From Bacteroidia bacterium (GTDB lineage Bacteria; Bacteroidota; Bacteroidia; SXHM01), in assembly GCA_022072225.1 (NCBI GenBank), contig JAJVIC010000002.1, positions 327,876 through 391,875 of the forward strand: a stretch of 64,000 nucleotides of DNA. The letters are read 5' to 3'. The notes beneath the pieces were generated by a model. It saw nothing but the letters and a program-made list of their open reading frames with translations, ran no database searches and was not told the DNA's origin. The translations under genes were made by a program, and so were the position numbers. Below are positions 1-8,200 of the stretch, piece after piece; within the stretch, counting starts at the first letter, position 1, and every line of letters begins with the position of its first letter.

Positions 1-685
1 GCATGGGCGAAGCATACAAAAGGGTGCCATTATATTTATTAGCATAGCTAAGTATTGATGTTGCAGTAAAATCATTGCAGATAGCTATAGCAGTGCCTGT
101 CTTTACATACAGCATAACGGAAACCACAAAATGATAGGCCATCGGTAGAACCCACACCACGCAATCGTTCTCGGTTAGTTCCAGGGCTTTATTGGCTGCT
201 TCGCAGCGTTGCAAAACACTTTGGTGAGAGATTATTACGCCTTTTGATTTCCCGGTTGTACCGGATGTAAAACGAACAAAAGCTGCATTTTGAACATGGT
301 TTGCAAATGTGTTTTCGGTATTTCTTTCTGTCAGAGAAATTGTGAATTCACCGGCAAAATTTTCTTCTACAATAGCGTGCAGGTTAGCTTCCGTAAGAAG
401 TTTTTCGCGTTCAGCTTGTTGCAGGTGCTGGGCAATGGGCAAAACTGTTGCACCGCTTCCCAGGCAGCCAAACAATGCAACGATGAAGTTGCGGTTATTT
501 TTACAAATCATACCAACCCCGCAGCCCGGGTTTAAGCCTGTTGCGAGTAGTTGCTGTTTCAGTTTTTCTGCCTGTGTAAATAATTCCAAAAAAGTTAGCG
601 TACCCAGTTCGTCATGCACGGCAGGTTTGTTGGCCCATTGTGCGGCTGCGTGTTGTAGAAATGAGTATGTATTGAATGAATTCAT
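1..685 (-). CDS. AMP-binding acyl-CoA synthetase, C-terminus beyond window edge
   Basis: The N-terminal 228 residues of an adenylate-forming ligase are encoded; the rest lies beyond base 1. The P-loop-like signature FTSGTTGKSKG (near residue 140) is the ATP/AMP-binding motif of the acyl-CoA ligase superfamily, which activates a carboxylic acid as acyl-AMP and transfers it to CoA. The start ATG at 685 overlaps the TGA of the upstream thioesterase gene by four bases (ATGA), so the two are translationally coupled. Pairing with a hotdog thioesterase would fit menaquinone biosynthesis (O-succinylbenzoyl-CoA ligase MenE with a DHNA-CoA thioesterase), but a fatty or aromatic acid ligase is equally possible because the specificity-determining C-terminal half is missing. 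Confidence 0.85.
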   Translation of the reverse strand, partial: MNSFNTYSFLQHAAAQWANKPAVHDELGTLTFLELFTQAEKLKQQLLATGLNPGCGVGMICKNNRNFIVALFGCLGSGATVLPIAQHLQQAEREKLLTEANLHAIVEENFAGEFTISLTERNTENTFANHVQNAAFVRFTSGTTGKSKGVIISHQSVLQRCEAANKALELTENDCVVWVLPMAYHFVVSVMLYVKTGTAIAICNDFTATSILSYANKYNGTLLYASPM

Positions 686-1104
686 TTAGCAATTACTGCC
701 ATGGTAAGTCTGCTGATGCACACTAATTTTCCGGCTTCATCAGTTAGTTTTATTTCCCAAACCTGTGTGGTTTTGCCGATGTGTAAAGGGCGGGCTTCGC
801 CATAAACATAGCCTTCGCGTACAACACGCAGGTGGTTGGCATTAATATCCAAGCCCACGCAATAAAATTTTGAAGGGTCAACCACTAAGTTAGCTCCAAT
901 GCTGCCCAACGATTCGGCTAAAACTACAGAGGCGCCACCGTGAAGTAATCCGGCAGGTTGCTTCACTTTTGGTGACATTTTTAAGCGGCCTCTCAGGTAG
1001 TCTGCGCCCAATTCAGTAGTTTCCATTTCAAGAAATTCCATCATGGTGCCTGCTTCAAGGCTTTTTATGTTTTCTAATTTATAATCTCCAAACCAGATTG
1101 CCAT
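682..1104 (-). CDS. PaaI-family hotdog-fold thioesterase
   Basis: A 140-residue single hotdog domain, the usual size for PaaI/YdiI-type acyl-CoA thioesterases. The segment HGGASVVLAESLGSIGA contains the family's active-site region (HGG, then an acidic residue at the helix start). These enzymes hydrolyse aryl- or acyl-CoA esters in the cytoplasm; relatives include phenylacetate-pathway PaaI and DHNA-CoA thioesterase MenI. It is the first gene of a two-gene unit with the downstream acyl-CoA ligase (4-base overlap). A menaquinone role is inferred only from this pairing and could not be confirmed from the residues seen. Confidence 0.85.
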   Translation of the reverse strand: MAIWFGDYKLENIKSLEAGTMMEFLEMETTELGADYLRGRLKMSPKVKQPAGLLHGGASVVLAESLGSIGANLVVDPSKFYCVGLDINANHLRVVREGYVYGEARPLHIGKTTQVWEIKLTDEAGKLVCISRLTMAVIAK

Positions 1105-1139
1105 ATCTTTTTATTTTTTTACGAAGGTAATAACCGCCC

Positions 1140-1170
1140 TTGAATTCATTACCATATTATCCTATCTTTG
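1140..1170 (+). promoter_or_regulatory. Bacteroidota-type promoter for the giant surface protein
   Basis: TTG at 1140-1142, 20 bases, then TATCTTTG at 1163-1170 fits the Bacteroidota -33/-7 consensus (TTG ... TAnnTTTG). It lies 35 bases before the ATG at 1206. Confidence 0.6.
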
Positions 1171-1205
1171 GCATGAAATTTTAAAAATCTTTGCGGAATT
1201 CCTGC

Positions 1206-4200
1206 ATGAAAAATACTATTACCACTTCTCTGAAATATTTTCTTTTCTTTGTTTTTTGCACCTGTTTCGTAAATCTTCATGCGCAGGAATGCGGTGTGGT
1301 GTATGTTACGCCAAGCGGGGCATCATCGGGAGCTGCAGGAACAAAGGCAAACCCTGCAAATTTTTCATATGGGCTCACGCTTGCTTCGTCTGCCAATCCA
1401 AGACTTTGGATGGCTATGGGGCTTTATTCTATCTCATCAACGGTTCAAATCCCTAGTGACATAACCATTGAGGGCGGTTTTGATCCTGCGAATGGTTGGA
1501 CAAAAAGTAATACAACACCTACAGTGATTCAACGTGATCCCTCCAATGTGTTGATGCCTTTCAATGCACTGATTGCATTAGCCGGAGCAAATGCAAGCGG
1601 TTTCCGATTACAGGATTTAACAATTGAAGTTGCTGATGCAACTACTCCACAAACCTCTGTATATGGTATAGCCTTAGTTGCCTGCAGCAATTATAATATT
1701 GTGCGATGTATAGTAAACACAGGAGCCGGAGCACCCGGATTGGCGGGCGCACCCGGAGCAGCCGGAGTACCCGGAGCAGCCGGAGCACCCGGTAATCCTT
1801 TCGGTAATGAAAATAATATTCCCCCGGGCGGTTTGGGCGGAGTTGGAGGAGGCGGAAATAATGGTGGCAATGGTGGTACAGGTGGCAAGCATTCTAATGT
1901 ATATGGTCCGGCTAACGGACAGTCGGGTTTAACAGCAGGCTGCGGTGGAACGGGTGGTGTTCCCGGTGTGGGACCTGATTGCGGTTGCGGACTTTTTGGA
2001 AACAGTAATAACAGTGGTTGCGGAGGGAGTTCACCAACAGCAGGACAGGCAGGTGGAGTTGGAGCAGCAGGAGCAGAAGGAACTACAGGTCCTCCGGGAG
2101 CAGTAGTTGGTGGTTATTTTGTACCCGGAACAGCAGGTGGAAACGGAACACCCGGTTCACCGGGTTGTGGCGGTGGAGGCGGAGGCGGAGGCGGAGGCCG
2201 TCAGCAAAGCGGTCCGGATGATGTAGGAGGAAGTGGCGGTGGTGGTGGCGGTGGCGGTGAAGGCGGCTTTGGAGGAAGTGGCGGTTCGGGTGGTGGCGGT
2301 TCTTTTGCTGTTTTTTTAAGTAATAACGGAGCAGGCGGAAGTATTGTTGATTGTGAATTGAATGCCGGAGCAGGTGGAGCAGGCGGAGCAGGCGGAGCAG
2401 GCGGAGCAGGTGGAGCAGGCGGAGCAGGCGGAGCAGGCGGAGCAGGTTTTTGTGGTGGTATGAGTAATGGCGCACCGGGCGGAGCAGGCGGAGCAGGCGG
2501 AGCAGGTGGCCCCGGTGGCGATGGTGCTGCAGGACCCAGTGCAGATTTAAGCGAAAATGGTGGAACTCCTGTTTCGCAAAGTGGCATTACAGCAGTGCCC
2601 GGTGGGCCTCCTGATATTTTTGTACAAAACTCGGGTTGTACCAATTCAATTGTAACGTTTTCGTCTCCTACAGGCGGTGCATGGAATTTTGGAACAGGAG
2701 CGGTACCTGCTACAGGAAACGGAACAGGACCTATCAGCGTTATTTATCCCAACACGGGAAGAAGAACTATAACACTTGCAGGAACCGCGTTTACAGATTT
2801 TATGGAAATCTTTAATCCTGGACCTACGTTACCTTCTATTACTCCACAGGATCCGACTCTAGAAGCCGGTTGCCCCAATGATTTTGAAACATCTATAACA
2901 GGAACTAATTACGACTGGGCTTTTGGTCCGGCAGCCGTGCCACCTGTGCTTTCAGGTGCAGGATTTCAGCAGGCGTCCGATGTTATTTTTATTGCTCCCG
3001 GAACCTATACTATTTATGTAATTGTAACTACAGCTTGCTGCGGACAGGTATTGGACTCTACAACCGTTACAGTTACGCAAAGTCAGCTGAATGTGAATCT
3101 TACGGCATCGGATGATTCCATTTGTGAGGGCGAGTCATTGACGTTTACTGCAGACGGAAATTTTGCAGCATATGATTTTTACATCAATGGCAGTTCTGTT
3201 CAGGCAGGAGTTGGCAATACTTTTACCACTACTTCGTTTCAGGCAGGTGATAGCATTGCGGTAATTGCTTTTGCAGGAACCTGTTTCACTAATCCAAGTG
3301 ATACGCTTTCACCTGTAGTAACTGCTATACCGGTAGTTACGCTTGCATCATCAGAATTGGATAACGAAATCTGTGAAGGTGATTTGGTAACGTTTACTGC
3401 CACACCACCGGGAATTGATAATTATGAGTTTTTTGATAATGGTGTTTCTGTTCAGTCAGGTGCTTCGGATGCGTATGCTACCACATCGCTTGCAGTGGTG
3501 AACAGTGTAACCGTAATTGCTACCGACAACGGATGCGAAAGCGCTGAAAGCACTGCCATTGTTACGGTTGTAAACCCAATGCCTTTAACAACACTTACCA
3601 GCAGCGACAGTGATGATATGATTTGCACAGGCGATAACATCACCTTCACTGCTACGCCAAATACATACACTAACTATGAGTTTTTTGATGGAGTAACGTC
3701 ACTGCAAAATGGTGCTTCCAACACCTATTCAACAACAACGCTAACTTCGCCTAACTCTGTAACAGTAGTTGCTACCAGTGCTGTCGGATGTATTGGTTCA
3801 CCAAGTACAGCTATTGTTACGTTGGTCAATGATTTTCCGGTTGTAACACTTTCCAGTTCAGACCCAGACGATATTATTTGTTCGCAAGACCAGATTACAT
3901 TTACTGCAACACCAACAGGTTTTGAGATTTATGAGTTCTTTAACGGTGGTACCTTGTTGCAAACCGGAGCATCCAATACCTATACCACCAGCAGCTTGCC
4001 TGCGGTAAATGATATTACAGTGGTAGCTACCAATTTTACTTGTGTGGGTCCGGCAAGTAATAATATTGTTACGCAGGTCATTCCGGCTGATGCAATTAAT
4101 GCAGGAAATGATTTTGCAATTTGTATTGACGGAGGTGTATTTACACCAACAGGCTTTACGCCCGCAGGCGGCACCTGGACAGGACCGGGAGTTACTAATC

Positions 4201-5312
4201 CTGCAACAGGAGATTTCAATCCGGTAACAGCAGGAGTGGGTGAGCATGATATGATTTATCTGTACACCAATCCTTCGGGGTGTATTTCAAGAGATACGTT
4301 AAAAGCCACGGTGAATGATATACCGGATGCGGCTGCCGGCTATGATGTAAATGTTTGTCTGGGCAGTTCGGTTACCTTGAACGCGAGCGGTGGCGGAACT
4401 GATTTTTTATGGTCGCCTGCGACCGATTTGAGTAATGTTACCATTGCTAACCCGGTTGCAACACCAACGGTAACTACTACCTACACGGTAACCGTTACCA
4501 ATAGCTTTGGTTGTGATAATACAGATGATGTGGTTGTTACGGTTGACCCGGTTCCAACTGCATCTTTCTCTGCCGGGAATGAATGTGATGACGATGCTGT
4601 TTCATTTACCAATGCATCCACGCCTGCAGCAGGAGTTACATACAGCTGGACTTTTGGTGATGGTGGTCTGTCTTCGCTATCAGACCCTACCCACCTTTAC
4701 GGAAGCGAGGGTGATTATGTAACCTGGCTATACGTAACACTTGGGAATTGCACTGATTCTGCATCAACAACGGTTACTGTTTATCCTCGCCCCGATGCTT
4801 CGTTTTTTGCAAACCCAACGGTAAGTAATTTTATGGAGCCTGAAATTCAGTTTGAAGATAATTCATTAGGAGCAACAGTATGGAACTGGGTTTTTGATGA
4901 CGGAACTTTCTCCAGCGAAGAAAATCCATCACACTTTTATTCTGATACAGGGATTCATCCTGTTATTCTGATTGTTTCCAATGATTTTGGTTGCAGTGAT
5001 ACAACGGACAGTTCTATACGCATTGACCCTTACATGACATTTTATGTTCCTAATGCCTTTACTCCTGATGGCGATGGAATAAACGATGTTTTCTTAGGTT
5101 ATGGTGAAGATGTATTTGGTTGCGAAATGCGCATTTTCAGTCGCTGGGGACCTCAGATTTTCAATTCGTATGATAAAAATGTAGGCTGGGATGGAACCAA
5201 TCAATTAACCGGAGGTGCTGTACCTCCGGGAGTTTATGTTTATAGTTTCCGGATAAAAGATGTTTACGGAAGAAGCTATGATGTAAGAGGTAGGGTTACC
5301 TTGGTTAGGTAG
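1206..5312 (+). CDS. Giant glycine-rich surface protein with Ig-like/PKD repeats and T9SS type B sorting domain
   Basis: About 1368 residues from the ATG at 1206; an upstream in-frame TTG at 1191 is rejected because the signal peptide (KNTITTSLKYFLFFVF, cleavage after HAQ) starts here. Residues ~173-446 are extremely glycine-rich with collagen-like G-x-y stretches (GAPGAAGVPGAAGAPG) and GGA tandem units. Four ~80-residue Ig-like repeats follow (residues ~630-955, consensus ICxGDxITFTATP). Two PKD domains then appear (SWTFGDGG, WNWVFDDG). The C-terminal ~85 residues, from PNAFTPDGDGINDVF to the end, are the gliding-motility-associated type B sorting domain, so the protein should be exported by T9SS and stay on or leave the cell surface. 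Role probably adhesin or structural; no enzyme domain seen. Its 3' end overlaps folA by 8 bases. Confidence 0.9.
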   Translation: MKNTITTSLKYFLFFVFCTCFVNLHAQECGVVYVTPSGASSGAAGTKANPANFSYGLTLASSANPRLWMAMGLYSISSTVQIPSDITIEGGFDPANGWTKSNTTPTVIQRDPSNVLMPFNALIALAGANASGFRLQDLTIEVADATTPQTSVYGIALVACSNYNIVRCIVNTGAGAPGLAGAPGAAGVPGAAGAPGNPFGNENNIPPGGLGGVGGGGNNGGNGGTGGKHSNVYGPANGQSGLTAGCGGTGGVPGVGPDCGCGLFGNSNNSGCGGSSPTAGQAGGVGAAGAEGTTGPPGAVVGGYFVPGTAGGNGTPGSPGCGGGGGGGGGGRQQSGPDDVGGSGGGGGGGGEGGFGGSGGSGGGGSFAVFLSNNGAGGSIVDCELNAGAGGAGGAGGAGGAGGAGGAGGAGGAGFCGGMSNGAPGGAGGAGGAGGPGGDGAAGPSADLSENGGTPVSQSGITAVPGGPPDIFVQNSGCTNSIVTFSSPTGGAWNFGTGAVPATGNGTGPISVIYPNTGRRTITLAGTAFTDFMEIFNPGPTLPSITPQDPTLEAGCPNDFETSITGTNYDWAFGPAAVPPVLSGAGFQQASDVIFIAPGTYTIYVIVTTACCGQVLDSTTVTVTQSQLNVNLTASDDSICEGESLTFTADGNFAAYDFYINGSSVQAGVGNTFTTTSFQAGDSIAVIAFAGTCFTNPSDTLSPVVTAIPVVTLASSELDNEICEGDLVTFTATPPGIDNYEFFDNGVSVQSGASDAYATTSLAVVNSVTVIATDNGCESAESTAIVTVVNPMPLTTLTSSDSDDMICTGDNITFTATPNTYTNYEFFDGVTSLQNGASNTYSTTTLTSPNSVTVVATSAVGCIGSPSTAIVTLVNDFPVVTLSSSDPDDIICSQDQITFTATPTGFEIYEFFNGGTLLQTGASNTYTTSSLPAVNDITVVATNFTCVGPASNNIVTQVIPADAINAGNDFAICIDGGVFTPTGFTPAGGTWTGPGVTNPATGDFNPVTAGVGEHDMIYLYTNPSGCISRDTLKATVNDIPDAAAGYDVNVCLGSSVTLNASGGGTDFLWSPATDLSNVTIANPVATPTVTTTYTVTVTNSFGCDNTDDVVVTVDPVPTASFSAGNECDDDAVSFTNASTPAAGVTYSWTFGDGGLSSLSDPTHLYGSEGDYVTWLYVTLGNCTDSASTTVTVYPRPDASFFANPTVSNFMEPEIQFEDNSLGATVWNWVFDDGTFSSEENPSHFYSDTGIHPVILIVSNDFGCSDTTDSSIRIDPYMTFYVPNAFTPDGDGINDVFLGYGEDVFGCEMRIFSRWGPQIFNSYDKNVGWDGTNQLTGGAVPPGVYVYSFRIKDVYGRSYDVRGRVTLVR
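2362..2508 (+). repeat. 9-bp coding minisatellite (GGAGCAGGC)n
   Basis: Tandem nine-base units encoding Gly-Gly-Ala run from about 2362 to 2448 and resume at about 2479-2508 inside the glycine-rich domain of the giant surface protein. Units are nearly identical, so copy number can change without frameshift. Confidence 0.8.
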
Positions 5313-5805
5313 CTCCAACCTGTTTTTTTCTGTATTCCAGAAACGTAAAGGAGTATTCGTGTTTTTCGTCTGCTCCATGGTGTTCCTTTGAAATCAGTTC
5401 CCAGTTTTTAGCATCAATTTCAGGGAAATAAGCATCACCCTCTATAGAGGTATGAACACGGGTGAGGTATATTTTATCGGCAAACTGAAGTGACTGCTTG
5501 TATATATCTGCACCGCCAATAATGAAAGCTTCATCATCGTTTTGTACCGAAGCGATTGCGGCAGCAATGGATGGAACAACAAGGCATCCTTCGGGCGCAG
5601 AATAATCTTTATTGCGGCTGATAATTATTGATTTCCGGTTTTTTAAAACACCTGTAGAATCAAATGTTTTACGACCCATAATGATATGGTGACCGAGTGT
5701 TTTATTTTTGAAAAACTTAAAATCATCGGGCAGATGCCACACTAATTTGTTATCCTTTCCGATTACATTGTTTTCGGCAGCTGCCGCTATAAGTGATATG
5801 ATCAT
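5305..5805 (-). CDS. folA: Dihydrofolate reductase
   Basis: 166 residues, the usual length for bacterial DHFR, which reduces dihydrofolate to tetrahydrofolate with NADPH. Diagnostic features are the N-terminal AAAAENNVIGKDNKLVWHLP segment (Met20-loop region with conserved Trp), the acidic substrate-binding residue in LPDDFKFFK, the NADPH-binding GRKTFDS stretch and IIGGADIYKQ. It is the second gene of a unit with mtaB: its ATG overlaps the mtaB TGA by four bases. Convergent to the giant surface protein, with which it shares its last 8 bases. Confidence 0.97.
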   Translation of the reverse strand: MIISLIAAAAENNVIGKDNKLVWHLPDDFKFFKNKTLGHHIIMGRKTFDSTGVLKNRKSIIISRNKDYSAPEGCLVVPSIAAAIASVQNDDEAFIIGGADIYKQSLQFADKIYLTRVHTSIEGDAYFPEIDAKNWELISKEHHGADEKHEYSFTFLEYRKKQVGAT

Positions 5806-7121
5806 AATACAGTAATGGCCTCGTATTGCTTCAGAACTGTTTTGTAAATTCCGTCTCCATCTATTTCTTGCAACTTCACCTTTAATAATTTATTAACCAG
5901 TGTTTCTTCAAATTCAGCTTTCACCCGAACGTAATTCTCGGTAAAGCCGGAGATAAACCCGTCATTATTTTCCTGTTCAAATAATACAGTAAACTCTTTG
6001 TCGCGCTGTTGCTCATAAAAATGCCTTTTCTTTTTCTCCGAGAGAATGGTTAGCATTTTATTTCTGCGTTTGCGCTCTTCAACAGGCACAATTTCTTTGA
6101 TGCGCAGGGCAGTTGTATTATCACGTTCTGAATATGTGAAAACGTGTAAATACGAAACGTCTAATTCATTCAGGAAATTATACGTCTGCAAAAAATCTTC
6201 TTCTGTTTCGCCCGGAAAGCCTACAATCACATCAGCACCAATGCAGGCATCAGGCATCAGTTGTTTTATTTTTGCGACACGTTCTGCATACAGCTTGCTT
6301 TCATAACGTCTGCGCATAGAGGCAAGAATTTTATCGGAGCCGCTTTGCAGCGGAACATGAAAATGCGGAACAAATTTCTGAGATACTGAAACGAATTCAA
6401 TGATTTCATCCGTAAGTAAATTAGGCTCAATACTGGAGATACGGAAGCGTTCAACGCCTTCAATTTTGTCTAACTCTTTTATCAGTTTCAGAAAGTTCTC
6501 ATCCGTTCCGTTTCCGAAATCACCAATGTTTACTCCCGTCAACACAATTTCTTTTACTCCCGATGCAGCAGCTTCGCGTGCATAAGAAACGGTCTTTTCA
6601 ATATTCTCGCTGCGGCTGAAACCGCGCGCCAGCGGAATAGTGCAGAACGCACAGAAATAATCGCAGCCATCCTGCACTTTTAAAAAGGTGCGTGTCCTGT
6701 CGCCTGCGCTCCAGGAGGGAATAAAGTCTTTTACCTCTTTTATCTCGCAGGCATGAATTCCTGCTTTTTCTTTTTTTTGCGTTTCAATGTATTGCGGCAA
6801 ATTAAATTTTTCATTTGCACCAAGTACAATATCTACTCCCGGAATTTCTGCTATTTCTTCGGGCTTCAGTTGTGCATAACAACCTACAACAGCCACAAAT
6901 GCGTCAGGATTATTGCGCAGTGCCTGACGAACAATGTTTCGGCATTTGGTGTCGGCATGGTCGGTTACTGAACACGTGTTGATTACATACACATCGGCAG
7001 CTTTTTCAAAATCGGTTTTTGTAAATCCGTCTTTTTCAAACTGCCTCGCAATAGTGGAAGTTTCCGAAAAATTCAGTTTGCAGCCGAGGGTGTAAAATGC
7101 TACGGTCTTTGTGCTGTTCAT
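5802..7121 (-). CDS. mtaB: tRNA t6A37 methylthiotransferase MtaB
   Basis: 439 residues from the ATG at 7121; the open frame extends 50 codons further upstream across the opposite meaB start, but homology-like sequence begins at NSTKTVAFYTLGCKLNFSE. A radical-SAM enzyme with two Fe-S clusters: N-terminal domain with cysteines in TLGCKLN, NTCSVT and VVGCYAQ, radical-SAM motif CDYFCAFC, and a C-terminal TRAM-like RNA-binding region. It converts t6A at position 37 of ANN-decoding tRNAs to ms2t6A. First gene of the mtaB-folA unit, transcribed from a promoter immediately upstream; divergent from meaB. Confidence 0.93.
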   Translation of the reverse strand: MNSTKTVAFYTLGCKLNFSETSTIARQFEKDGFTKTDFEKAADVYVINTCSVTDHADTKCRNIVRQALRNNPDAFVAVVGCYAQLKPEEIAEIPGVDIVLGANEKFNLPQYIETQKKEKAGIHACEIKEVKDFIPSWSAGDRTRTFLKVQDGCDYFCAFCTIPLARGFSRSENIEKTVSYAREAAASGVKEIVLTGVNIGDFGNGTDENFLKLIKELDKIEGVERFRISSIEPNLLTDEIIEFVSVSQKFVPHFHVPLQSGSDKILASMRRRYESKLYAERVAKIKQLMPDACIGADVIVGFPGETEEDFLQTYNFLNELDVSYLHVFTYSERDNTTALRIKEIVPVEERKRRNKMLTILSEKKKRHFYEQQRDKEFTVLFEQENNDGFISGFTENYVRVKAEFEETLVNKLLKVKLQEIDGDGIYKTVLKQYEAITVL

Positions 7122-7130
7122 AAGGGGCGG

Positions 7131-7138
7131 CAAAGATA
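7131..7138 (-). promoter_or_regulatory. -7 box of mtaB
   Basis: TATCTTTG on the minus strand, an exact TAnnTTTG match, ends 9 bases before the mtaB ATG, so the transcript would have almost no leader. Confidence 0.5.
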
Positions 7139-7166
7139 AACCGAATTCCTGTATTTTTACAGCAGA

Positions 7167-8141
7167 ATGAAACTGCATACAGCCGATGATTTTTTTGAAG
7201 GCATTCGCAGCGGCCATACCGTTACGCTGGCGCGCGCCATTACACTGATTGAAAGTAATAATCCTGAACATTTTTTGTTGGCAGAAGAAATACTTCTAAA
7301 ATGTATTCCCTATTCAGGAAATTCAATAAGAGTGGGCATAAGCGGTGTGCCGGGAGCAGGAAAAAGTTCGCTGATTGAAGTGTTGGGCAGCAAGCTTACC
7401 GAAAAAGGAAAAAAAGTAGCAGTGCTTGCCATTGACCCCAGCAGCGAACGCAGCAAAGGGAGTATTTTGGGAGATAAAACCCGCATGGAAAAACTGGCTG
7501 CCGACACCAATGCATTTATAAGGCCTTCGCCAACTTCGGGAACGCTGGGAGGTGTAGCTTTGAAAACCCGCGAAACCATTGTGTTATGCGAAGCCGCAGG
7601 CTATGAGATTATTTTTGTAGAAACCGTTGGAGTGGGGCAAAGCGAGATTTCGGTTTCTTCCATGGTTGATTTTTTTCTCTTGCTGGTACTTGCCGGAGCA
7701 GGTGATGAACTGCAGGGTATTAAGAAAGGCATTATGGAAATAGCCGATGCCATTGCTGTTACCAAAGCCGATGGTGATAATGTTAAGCCTGCCATTAAAG
7801 CAAAAGCAGAATATATCAATGCCTTGCATCTGATGCCGCACCCTGCCTCGGGTTGGATACCTAAAGTTACTTCTTGTTCAGCCCAAACGGGCGAAGGTGT
7901 TAAAGAACTTTGGAAGATGATAGAGCAGTTTGTTGCTTTCACAAAACAAAACCAATGGTTTGAAGCGAACCGTGCCGGTCAGAATGTTTATTGGATGCAC
8001 GAAAAAGTAAATGCTGAACTGAAACGCAGGTTTTATAATAACCCACAGGTTCAGGAAAAAATTAAAAACCTTGAACAGGAAGTAAAAGAAGGTAAACTTT
8101 CATCTTTTGAGGCAGCACGACTGCTGATGAAACAGAATTGA
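7167..8141 (+). CDS. meaB: Methylmalonyl-CoA mutase-associated GTPase MeaB/ArgK
   Basis: 324 residues, typical of the MeaB/ArgK G3E P-loop GTPases. Walker A is GVPGAGKSS (around residue 60), the switch region reads FVETVGVGQSE, and the guanine-specificity motif is TKADGD. The protein is a chaperone that loads and protects the adenosylcobalamin-dependent methylmalonyl-CoA mutase. The mutase genes are not in this window, so the client is inferred from family. Divergent from mtaB with only 45 bases between starts. The ORF downstream overlaps by four bases only if an upstream start is used for it, which is unlikely. Confidence 0.92.
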   Translation: MKLHTADDFFEGIRSGHTVTLARAITLIESNNPEHFLLAEEILLKCIPYSGNSIRVGISGVPGAGKSSLIEVLGSKLTEKGKKVAVLAIDPSSERSKGSILGDKTRMEKLAADTNAFIRPSPTSGTLGGVALKTRETIVLCEAAGYEIIFVETVGVGQSEISVSSMVDFFLLLVLAGAGDELQGIKKGIMEIADAIAVTKADGDNVKPAIKAKAEYINALHLMPHPASGWIPKVTSCSAQTGEGVKELWKMIEQFVAFTKQNQWFEANRAGQNVYWMHEKVNAELKRRFYNNPQVQEKIKNLEQEVKEGKLSSFEAARLLMKQN

Positions 8142-8200
8142 ATGCTTTCGTGCGCATCTCAGAACTTTATTCTATACTTGTAATTCAAAAATCAATCAGC

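Noticed and set aside
2083-2644. Open frames opposite the glycine-rich region
   Set aside because: They are proline- or leucine/arginine-rich mirror images of the glycine codons of the real gene.
7122-7271. N-terminal extension of mtaB
   Set aside because: It would overlap the divergent meaB start and lacks methylthiotransferase features; the ATG at 7121 precedes the conserved TLGCKLN region.
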